From Panonychus citri (lineage: Eukaryota > Arthropoda > Arachnida > Trombidiformes > Tetranychidae): a DNA stretch of 64,000 nucleotides. Shown piece by piece: positions 49,101 to 61,178 of the stretch. A program made the translations under genes and the position numbers. The notes under the pieces were generated by a model that was given only the letters and a program-made list of their open reading frames with translations, was not told the DNA's origin and ran no database searches. The DNA lies in the NCBI RefSeq assembly GCF_014898815.1, contig NW_026515543.1, positions 620,001 to 684,000 on the forward strand, read 5' to 3'. Position 1 is the stretch's first letter; each line of letters opens with the position of its first letter.

Positions 49101-52100
49101 CACTTTCATGAGAGGTGAACACAATATCTAAGAATGACAATAGAAAACTGAAAAGATGAATTCACCTGAGTGTCAATGTTGATTTGACAAAAAAAAAGAG
49201 AGAAACATTAATCTCTCTCTATATATCAATTAACACCACCAATTATTTCCTTGTTTTTGTTTACTAGTTTGAACAATTGGTTAGTCGTTTTCCAACAATG
49301 GTCATCTTTAAAGTCCACTTATTATCTCATGTATCTTTCGGTCATGGTAATAAAATCAAATAACCATTGGTGTAAAAATCATCACCTTAGCGCCTACGCT
49401 TTACTTATGAATATTGATTGTTTATCTCTCGTTGGATTTTTTTTTTCATCCGAAAAATTGTATCCTTTCCAAACAATAGAGAACCAAAGAGAAAACAACT
49501 GAAAAAGAAATGAAGAAAAAAAAATAGAAATCAATTGATAATCGATGAAAATGATCTTTCATTTTAGATAATCACATACATTGAGAATCAATGGTTTCCA
49601 TTGTCTTGCAAAAATTGTTCCCAATACAAAAAGTGACAAAAGGAACAGAAAAAATGTTCTCAAAATAGTTGTGTCCAAGAGAACAACAATCAATAAATAA
49701 CGTTAATTGTACTAAATTATGTACAATACAAACCATAGATTATGAAGATCAAATTAAAACACGAAAGAAACAGAAAATAGAAAAACAATAATAATCAATA
49801 TGTCGGCATCAGTTTTCCCTCTAATTTACATATGACACATTGTCTTCTCACCCAATATTTACAATCTAATTACCATCTAGTTAATTTAGTTGTCACATGT
49901 AATAACAGTTCAATTGATGGTAAATCATCAAGCAAAAAAGGAAGACACAAAAACCACAATTAAAATAAGAGAAACAAACAAAATTGGAATCAAGATGAAA
50001 ATGAGATTAGAAAAATTGAAAACAAAGAGAAGTGAAAAGTTGAAGCGCTTTTTTTGAAAAGATTAATTTTCGATTAAAAAATGATTATTATTTTGCAATT
50101 TTCTATTTTATTTTGTTCGAGAAATATTCCATTCTAATTGGTGATTGATTTTCTCTTTCCTATCGGATTAGACGGATGTTTCCAACAGTTCGAGTCTCTT
50201 TTACTGGAATCGATGTGAATGTTAAATATTTGGTTCTAATGGACATCGTTCCCGTGGACAATAAACGTTACCGTTATGCTTATCACCGGTCATCTTGGCT
50301 TGTAGCGGGCAAGGCTGACCCTCCCTCACCCGCTCGACTTTACCTTCACCCAGATGCACCCTATTCAGCTGACCAGTTGAGGAAACAAGTGATTACCTTT
50401 GAGAAAGTTAAACTGACCAACAACGAGATGGACAGATCTGGACATGTAAGTACAACAACAAAAAAACAGACAATATTTGTAACTCAATTTACTTTAATGA
50501 AAAACTTTTCCTTGTTTGATTTTTTTTCTTATTCAGATTGTATTAAATTCAATGCACAAATATCAACCTCGAATTCATCTGATCATATATCGTGAAGGAA
50601 TTACTTTCAATTCAACCTTCATCGCAATGGAATCAGAACGTTTTAGAACCTTCGTCTTTCCTGAGACCGTTTTCACAGCCGTAACTGCCTATCAGAATCA
50701 ATTGGTAAGTTAATCCATTAAAAAAAAATCTCATTCCAAATTCAACTTGACCCTCAGAAAAGCATCAGTTCCGTTTCCGGATAAAAAAAAACAAGAAAAA
50801 CAAACTTTTTTTTCACTTAAGCAAAATTGAAGTAACAACAAAAAAAAACATCATCATCATCATCATCATGATAATAATGATTTAACACAAGGTAATTGTT
50901 ACCAATTGAATAATATATTAGTTGATTGTCAAAAGTTGTAAATTGTAAATTCAATTGATCAACCTGAAGTAAAGGCAACTAATCAAATTACAATCTAATT
51001 TAGTTGATTCAAAAGTTTTGTGTGTTGTTAAATTCAATTCAATTTAAATAATGATTTTTGAAAGTTTTTCAAAAAAAAAGTAGCAAATATAAAACAAAAT
51101 TTTCAATTCCTTTGTGGTTTTTGTATCAGAAACCAGTTAATGGTTTACAACAATTTACTTTCGATGATTAATATTAATGATAATTTACAGCAATTTATCA
51201 ACAATTTAAGTCACAAACACACACACACACAGAGAAAATGGTGAACATCAATTTTTTATTGTAACCATAATATTACATGAGAAACCATTAAGAGGTTAAT
51301 ATTTAGTTCATTACCTATTAGTGGTTTACCTTGAGTGTTATAAATGTCCAATCTTGTCCTTTATTCATATACATATGAATACTAGTCCATACAGGGTGCC
51401 CTTTGCCCAGTATAATAACAAGAAACTGGACATGTTAACCAAAAAAAAAGCCATAGGTCAAGATTAACAGTAACCCAACAATGTTAATGTTACCTGAGGT
51501 AATTCATGTTAATAGTTTACCTTTAAAGTTGAATGTTGTTCAAAGCTCTTGGATCAAGATGGAAACCATTTCATGTCATAATTTAAATCAGATTAAACTG
51601 ATTTCTTACAATTAGTGACATTAAAAGGAATGTGACTCTCTCTCTCTCTCTCTCTCTAAAATATATTTATCATCATCTTCATCTTCATCATCATTGTGAT
51701 AAAAGCCACTTAAAGGTTTCACTTTTTATTACCTTTAATCTTGAATATGATAAAACTCACAGGTAAATTGTAATTGCAACTTTTGCAATTGATTACGATT
51801 TGATTGCAATATTAAAATGACCATTGATGATAAGAGGGAGAGAGAGAGAGAGAGAGGTAAGAACTGGACTTACCTGTGTAAATTTTTTTCCTTAAATTTA
51901 CCTGAAAATTTATATTCACCTTAATTTTAATCAACTTTTATATATATAAATGTATTAACTGTTACTTATGTTAATCAATTTGACTTTTTTTCCCAAACTT
52001 TTACCTTTGGTTTAGATGAAAAAAAAAACTCTGAAATAAAAGTTAATATAATACTTAATCCGACACATAATTAACATTAATCATGATTAATTTTTGTCTT

Positions 52101-52757
52101 GATAGTCACACAATTAATTCCTATGTGTCATTTATGTACCTTTGATAATCAGGTAACATAATCTAATAAACTTTAATTACCATTGATTAGTATTTCTTAT
52201 TACAATCATTTAGGTGGTTTGATTAGGATGATTAATTGTTGACAGTTGATTAAAAATAATAACACAACTCTAATTGTCAATTACTGATCACAATTGATAA
52301 AATCATCTTTTATCATTATGATTAACCTAATTTCATAATTAATGATAAATCGAGAAGGGAAAGTTAAGGACAACAATTAAGGAAAACAAAAAAAAATAAC
52401 CAATTTAATAGTTTAATTGCTTACGATTGTAAATAATAATCATGATTGAAAAATATTGATCACAATTTTCAACACCAATAATAAACACAATTAACATCAT
52501 CAGTATCATCATAGCGATGATGATGATTATTATTATTGTAATGATAATCATAGGCTGTGTGAGTGTAAATCGTTTTGTTTAAATTAAATTGTTTCAAAGC
52601 AATTTATTGATTAACGATTCGTGATCATCATTGGTGGGTTTTTTTACCCTCAATTCAATTTAATCACAATTGAATTGTAATAATCATAATAATCTAATAT
52701 TATCTAATGTAATAAGATGATGATGATGGAGATGAAGATGTTAAATTGATGAAAATT

Positions 52758-52809
<52 letters not shown>

Positions 52810-55800
52810 GACCACCGAGATTGAACATTATCATCATCTCTTGATTGTTATTGATTATCATTGAATCTGTTATTATTATGACAACTTTATGAATATGGTT
52901 TTATCATCAAAGGTATAAAAGTGGGAGGATGTGGACCTACTGATGATGAGGATGATAATTGACTTCTTATGACCTATAATTTTTTGTGTGAAGATGATGA
53001 TGATGATTACGATGAGAGAGAGAGAGAGAGAGAGAGGAGACAGAAAATGATAGTTACCTGTCTTCCTAAAATAGACACTCAAACTTAATAGGCATAAAGG
53101 TATTCACAATCAAAGATGATTACTCAATTCACTGATTCTCATCATCATGTTCATCCTCATCATCTATGAATGAATGAAAGAGGAAGAGATGAGAATAAGA
53201 AGAGAAAATTTTTTTTTCTTCTTCAAGATTTATCTTCCTCTCTCCTTTTCTTGTTGATAATTGTGTGTGAAGATTGATGCTGATTGTTGTGATAATATTA
53301 GTTAATTTTGTTATTGTTGATGATAATGATGAGAGGTCATCATCATCTTCTTCTTCCTTTATCATCCTCATCCATTTATTATCATCTTTATAAAGGATTA
53401 ATCTTCTCACGGATCAAGATGATGTTGATGATCAAATTGACCCATTATCCTTTAATCATTTCAATTGAGTGAATTAACAATTTACTTTTTATAGATTAAT
53501 AGTAATCATATTAACCATTAACAATTTAAATTGTCATTATCATCATTCAATTTTCAGGTAAATCTCACAAGGTGGCCCTTAATTACCCACCTTTTAATTA
53601 ACTTAGTGACCTTAATCATGTAGGAATTAATTTAATTGTGATAATATTGAACATTGATTAATCATATTGAGAAGATGATGAGATAAATTTTTAATCATGA
53701 TCACAATTTAATATATTAGTTGATCATGATGATGATGATTTAATAATTAATCCGGTTTGTAATGTGTTCAAAATACAATTTTCAGTGTAAACAATTAATT
53801 GTGATTTATTGTTAATTGTCAACAACATTTGATTTTGTATCATCATTTTTAAATCATCAAAGTTAATCATACGAAAATATTAATTATAGAGAGACAATTA
53901 ACCTTCACAGTGACAATTAAGTAATAATTAAATTAAAAGTGTAAGTTAATTTATCGACAATTTAATAAATTAACTAACTCGATAATGAGTTAATCAATTG
54001 ACGTTTTTGTTTTAATTGTAACTTGATTGAGTTAATTTTTTTTTTCCTTAATTTCTTCAAGCAACAATTCAAACAATTAACTAACGACAAGTTTTCAATG
54101 TTAAATTGTTGAAAGGTTTGTGTTGACAATTAAGCTCTGGTTAGAGTAAGAAAAAAAAGTGATCACAATTAATCATGATAATCTTATCAATCTAACAATT
54201 TAGCTTATGATTAACTTGACAATTTAAATTGTTTGCCCTTGAAAAATTATATTAATTTAGTTTAGCAAAAAAATGAGATAACTTTAAATCATTTGATTAA
54301 CTATGTGATTAAATTTCAACGTGTTTTAATTGCAAGAAAAAAACTATTAGTTAATCACAATTAACTTGATGATGATCATGTTTTCAATCAATTTCAATTG
54401 ATAATATTAATTATTTTAATTACTAATTATAATCATCATCATGATTTTTATTAATTCTTGTTGTTAATTGTTGGAAAAAAAAATTAACAATCAAGAAGCT
54501 AAAAAACTAAAGGTGTGCAATTTAATTAGATTTCATTTTAATTGTTAATTAAGGCTGAACAATTTAATAAACTAAATTAAGTTATCAAAGAAACAAAAAC
54601 AATTTAAATCAATGTGAAATTTTGTTCTGATCAACCACAATTAAGGTTTAATCATTAACTGGTATCAGTGTTAATTGTAATCAACCGTGTAAATATTGTA
54701 ACTAAATCAATTGTTGAAACAATTCAAGACAATTAAGCTAAATCATGAGTTAAGTTAATAACAACAATTTAAAGGTCCAACAATTTAGTTAATCACAATG
54801 AAATGATTCAATTGTTTGTTTCATTTTAACTCCTAGACTATTGATTTGATTGAAAAGTTAATTGTTGACCAATTGTATCTGATCAACAGGTTATCTGGTT
54901 GAGTGAATCAAATAAAATTGTTTACAATTAAAAAGTTTAACCAATCGAATCAAAGTTAAATTATTTCACCTTTTATTATATATTGACCAACACAAAAGGA
55001 AAACATATCAGATTAACTGACCACTATTATAATCACAATTACCTGTAATCAATGAAACAAAACAAAACTGACCACTTGTATTGGTCAATCTAATTGAGTT
55101 GATACATAATCATTATTATCATTTTGTATCAACCTATCAAGCCAATCAAGGTAAATAGTAATTGGTTCAATCAAAGTGTTTCTGTTTACGTTTATTGTCC
55201 AGGTAAGTATTAGTTGTAATGTTGATGATGATGATGATGATGATGATAATAAGGATGATAACAATCAATTCAATGATGAAAAATGAACATAAAAAATAAA
55301 TACATAACTCGTGAGGGTCATCAACTCATCAAACATCATCTCTTACCTTTTTTATACCTTGAAAGGTATTTTGTTATTGCTGTCAAATTATTGATGAAGA
55401 TGAAGATGCTAAAGATGAGCCTCATCATCATCTAGAGGATCTCTCTCTCTCTCTCTCTCTCTTCTTTTCTCTTTGGTCTTTTCTCCCACTGATTACCTGT
55501 TGAACCGTAACTTACTGATCAATTTGTTACCTTTTACCTTCAGTTTTCACGGTCCATCAGCGCATACTGACCAATACAACAACAGAAACAGTTCAACTAC
55601 AAGTGACCTTTTTTTTATTGGTCAATAGTAAATGATTATGATGATGTAATAATAATTGACCATTGATACTAAATGGTCAAGAATAAAGAGAAAAAAATTT
55701 TCCATCAAAATTTTTTCTTTCTTTTTCACTCTCTCACTAAGATTATCTCTCCAGGTAAATCTTTTGGTCAATATATTTTCTGATGTCATAGTTATCACCA

Positions 55801-56183
55801 TCATCATCATCATTATCATTTCTTTTTTTTTCTGTTGATACCTGTCATGTATATCTAGCTATATATTATTGACCCTGATAAACTGAACTGGACAGTATTA
55901 ATTGGATTTAAATTGGTTATTCCTTTTTTGTTCATTACCTTCAAATAAATAACAATGGTGATGATAAATTTCTCACTGTTATTATCATGTCAAAGTAACA
56001 AAAATAGAGACAAGAAAATGATGATGATTGTACTGACCAACTGACCACTAATTAACGTAAAGATTTCCTCATTTCTAGTAGAAGAAAAAGAAAAAAAATT
56101 CGATTGAATTTTCTGATTACTTGATGACTTTTAGCACCAATATGACAAAAGTAACATTATCTCCCTTAGTGAGAGAGTCATAC

Positions 56184-56243
<60 letters not shown>

Positions 56244-59200
56244 GAAAGATTATCATCTTTAGCATCTTCATCATCTTCATCCTTATCTCTCAAAACTAAT
56301 CATGATTAGATACGTGTGTCCAACACCTTATTGTTAAGTTCTTGTTACTTTTTTATCTAAACTTTTGCTTACCTGTCCACTACCAACTCTTGACCATTAT
56401 CATCAATCCAATTATAACTGACCCTTTATTTTTTTTCCACTTTATTTCACCTTATGGTCAACAAATAGATAACCAAATTGAAAATTGACAGTAATCCATT
56501 TGCCAAAGGATTCCGAGACTCATCTAGACTCAGTGACCTGGAAAGGTAAGTCAACAAGTCCAAACTGGACACACACTTATAATATACATACATAAATCAC
56601 TGACCATTACATTTAGAGTGTTCATCTTTATCTGTATCCAATATTTTTGTTCACCTTAAAAAGCAAAACTATCAACGTAATCAATGAGTTGTCTCCAAAT
56701 TTTGTTTACTTAATCAAATACCTTTTAATCATCATCATCAACAATCAACGAGATACAATCAATCAACCAAATTATTTTTTGTTGAAATTAACAAAAAAAA
56801 AACAAAATTCTAAGCTTGACCAGTCCAGTCTCTTTTCATCCTCTCAAAACTTTATCTTCCTTGGACATCTTTACCTTTTCCCGTTAACATTCAACTGACC
56901 CCCTCCCATGTTAGCCCATTGTTATCACTCTCTCAATAGACTGACCAGTACAACTACTACTATTGACCCTTTGTTTGACCCAAAAAGTAAAGTAAAAGAT
57001 ACAGAAAAAAAAAACTTTTCATAGTGATGATGAAGATGATGATTGAGATGATAAAATTGACCTCGATTGATTTATAGACTCTTTCAATTGTACAAACTAA
57101 TTTAGCAAACAATTTATGACCCAATTTTCATGGTAAATCATGTTAATAATAATAATGATAAAATAACACAAAAGTAGCAAGAGTAAAGTATCATAAAGAT
57201 AATCAGGTAAACATTATGATGATGATTAACTAATTGAATAATAGGAAAACAATCTCAATTGGATAATTGAATCAATCATCTGTTTATTATTATCAACAAC
57301 AATCAAGTATTACATGATAATATTAATATAATGAAATGAAAAAATGAAAAGGGATAAATTTGCTTGATGATGTTGATGGTTTTGTTTCAAGGTGTTTGCT
57401 GTTGATCATCATCATCACCATTGTTTGATTGTTGCTGTTCAATTATCAACCATTTTGCTTGTAAAACAGCAACAGCACACAATTAAATCCATTGATTGAA
57501 ACATAGTTAATAACGAAGGTGTTTAATCGTGATCAACTAATTGCAATTCATGGTCAGAAACCAATTGCAATCAAGATAATCATTAACAAGAGAGCAAGAA
57601 AAAAAAGTATCCAGGTAAAAGTGGGAGGCAAAGGAAGAGCAGAAAAAAACTTCAATTGTTTTTGATTGAAACTTTTTCACAAGAAAACAAGATGAAGAAA
57701 AAAAAAACCTTCAGGTAGAAAAAGACAAAGAGAAGAAAGAAAAAAAAAGAAAGAGTAATATCTTCCTCATCCTCATCATCATCATCATCATCGTCATTAA
57801 CAACCTTAACTGACCGCCCCTAACACCCTTTACTCATCTTCCATCATCATCATCACACAAACTCACAAATTTGTGAGGCCACTTTGTAAGAAATGAGGAT
57901 AACGGCTTTAGGAAGATGATGATGATGAAGTTAAGTCGGCTCGTTGAACTAAATTAAAGGGAATTGCATTTCCTAAATGATCAATGAATTTGTTGAATGA
58001 GGTTGTGTTAAAATGGGAAGCATTTGCTTTCTCATATAATAATTTATACTAGGAAAGCAATTGAAAAGGTGCGGACTCAAAGTGTATAGTTACCTTAAGT
58101 TACCTGGTCACATATAAGCATAGGTACTAACCAGTAGTAGTGATTGGCTCACTTACCTTTTCAAGTGTAGTTTTTATTTTCTTACCTTTTTTGTTTTCTT
58201 CTAGTTGTTGTTGTTGTTGTTGTTTTTTATCATCATCATCTTTATCTTCATACCCTCCTTGTGTGTGTGGTCTTTCATTTATTATAAAACACTCCGATTA
58301 TTTACCCTCAGGGTAAATGAACACGCATTCTTATAAATGTATATATATATATTCACCTCCTCTATTCTCACACATATTGTAATAAGAAAAATATTATATT
58401 TACTCACAGGTAGATAGAGAAAATTTCATTCACCTTTCTCAATCTATTTCTTATTCTTATCATGCAACACCAACATCAACAACTTCATCCTCATCCATGA
58501 AAAGTTATTTACTTTGTTACAATTATGATAATAATCACAATCAACATAATCATGATCAACACTTACAATTTAAATATCACCTCACAGAGATAGAGAGAGA
58601 GAGACAGGTAAATCTATTGCATCAATATATCAACACTGATAATTAGATTTTGTTTTTACCTTTGCAAATGAAACAATTTACTAATAATAAAGGTAATTAG
58701 TTTGCCAAGTTAATTGTGATAACACTTTTTAAATCATTACAATGGTTGAATTTGTTTTGCATGGATAATATTATCATCTACTCTCGACTAATTATCATCA
58801 TCTTCCTCATCATCTGCTCTCTTTGTCTTCATCAAATATCATCTTAGGCATAAAAGGCTGATGATTACCTCCACTGTGAGTGCAAACTGTATTTAGCCGT
58901 AAGGTGTACTTACCTTAAATGTCACTCAATTAAATGCAAAAAAACAGAGTAATCTTGTTTTCTTAGTTGTGCAAAAACCTTTTGGATGAAGATGAAGATG
59001 AAGATGAAGATGATGATGATGATGAAGATGCATTTTCTAAGGTAAGAAAAAGTTGCACTAATGCAACTATTTAGTTACATGCACACTCTCACTATCTGAC
59101 TCTCGCCTCACAACAAATAAATCAATTTGATTTGATGATAAAGATGATAAAAGAAAGAGATAGAAAGAGGATGACGATGATGATGATGATGATGATGAAG

Positions 59201-61124
59201 ATAAAGATGATGAGCTTGTTAGAGTTGAAAAGGCAAATGTTAGTTTTAGTTGTTACTTCATTTTCTGATTGATTACTCTCATACATCAATATTTGCTTCA
59301 TCAAATGTTACTTCATTGATGATGTTTGTTGTTTACAATCAATTGCAATCATAATTAAATGTTATCGATGATGATGATGATGATGATGATAAACAACACA
59401 CCACTACAAATTGATTGGGTAAACATTAGATTTGATTGATGTTAATCAGCAAATTTAGTTTAACTTTCATTTTTTCCCCACAAATTAAATTGATTTAATA
59501 CACTTTTTGCCTTTTATCTTTATCGTTATCAATTAATGATTAACCAATTGATTTAACATCATCATCATTTTTTATTTTTGGTTTTAATTACAATTTAAAT
59601 TGTATTAGATATCAATTGCTAACACAATCAATTTTAATTTGAATTAAATTGTTTCACCAATGTGCAAATGGAGAGAGAGAGATGAGCAATTTAACTACAT
59701 CATAATCATCAAAATTAATGATGATTATGTTGATTGTTGATGCCGATGTCAGATAAACTAACAACTATTAACTGATTGGTGATGTTGATAAAACTGTAAT
59801 GATTTACTTTAGGTAAAAGCTTTTCAAAGGTAAATTGATGGTATAATCAACTTAATCTCTTGACCATCGGTCAAGTTGATTACAAATTGTTTTGTTTCCC
59901 TAAGTGTATTTCAAAAAGTGTGAGTATTTCAATTAGTAACTTTTTTTTTAATATTTTCCTTTCAATTCAAACAATCTAATCCAATCAATACAATTAAGAT
60001 ATCGTTGGTCAGTTAAAGGTTGATCACACAGTTGGGTTTCTGTTTCTCTAATAATCTTATCATTACTTTGACCCTTCCCTTGACCTTATAAATATTCACC
60101 TTAATAGTAACTTGACCAATGGTCAATAATTAGGAGCGATTGTTTTTTTCCTTTCATTTGAAAACTTTCATATATGTAATCATAGTTTCTGCAAACAACC
60201 ATCAACATGGTGATGATTTTAATGATGATCATCATCATTAGAGTCATCAACAGAATCACCTTGATATAATTATCGTGCATCATCATCATCATCACTAATC
60301 ATCATCAACGAATCAAGGTAAGTAAAGATGAAGATGAAGATGAAGATGAAGATGGTGATGAGGATGAGGATGGAAAATTTTGATCCGTGAGGTTGGAATC
60401 ATCATCCCAATAGGGTTACCAATCAAACTGATTGTAGATTATTGATTAAAGATGTAAGAGTAAAACAATTAACCGATTAAAATTGATTATGATTGATTTA
60501 GTTTTCACCTTGATTGTTGTTTAAGTTGAAAAGGATAAATGAGAAATTTTCTCTTCTCATTAAGATTATCACTTTTAATCGTAATCGTGAGTTGACCATC
60601 ACACCTTTTCTAGTGGACAAAAGTTACTCTTGATGATGGACACATGACTAATGATGGTAATGATAAGTTAAGAAGATAATGATGATGATGATGATAAGAA
60701 TGATGATGAGAATGATGATAAAATGTGAATATAATGTGTTGAGTTGAAATGAATTAACAAGCATATGATTTTAGTTACATTATCAAAGATCATCCACCTT
60801 ATCATCTTACCTTTTTTTTTTGATCATCTTTTCCCGTCATCATCATTATCATCTCATGATTACCTTGATACTAATTTTCAATCATCATCCTTTGTCGCCT
60901 CTTGTCATCTTCACAGTAAAAGTTTCCTCTATCATCTTCATCATCATCATTTCCATCTTGTTTCCTCTCTCAAATCTTTTGTCTTCATGAAGATAAAACA
61001 AAATGCCCCAACATACAAAAATACATGAAGATGATAAGATTTGCTCTCTCCCGTAATATCAACCTCATCATCTTCCTTTACCACAACAACCAAAATTCAC
61101 CCTCAGGGCAAAACCCTCCAAAAA

Positions 61125-61178
<54 letters not shown>

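Larger units (their letters stand above)
36604..50171 (+). other. Intron 1 of the T-box gene (13.6 kb)
   Basis: It splits a conserved Arg-Arg in the T-domain (SGR|RMF, phase 2). No nested gene is convincing. It contains (GA)n at 43114-43154, (GTT)n/(GAT)n at 41975-42020, many TCATCA/GATGAT runs, several CAGGTAA/TTACCTG heptamers, a possible recursive-splice site at 43280-43300 and a T-box-like inverted repeat at 48043-48072. It is a likely home for enhancers, given the size and the developmental gene. A minus-strand frame at 38166-37852 has a signal-like start and a His-rich end, but I regard it as composition-driven. Confidence 0.75.
50705..56468 (+). other. Intron 3 of the T-box gene (5.8 kb)
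   Basis: Lies after YQNQL and before ITKLKIDSNPF. It contains (GA)n at 52761-52806 and 56192-56241, a GATGAT run near 55223, repeated TTACCTT/TTACCTG words, TGACC/GGTCA words that become dense from about 54980, and acceptor-donor junction sequences at 53551, 55201 and 55753. No nested gene seen. Confidence 0.75.
54980..57065. promoter_or_regulatory. TGACC/GGTCA motif cluster around T-box exon 4
   Basis: By hand count about two dozen TGACC or GGTCA words occur here, in both orientations, often as CTGACCA or TTGACCA/TGGTCAA, including the pair ACTGACCAACTGACCACT near 56034. One lies in coding sequence; the rest are intronic. The core equals the nuclear-receptor half-site AGGTCA. A second, smaller group lies at 59860-60130 and 60590. 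Confidence 0.5.
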
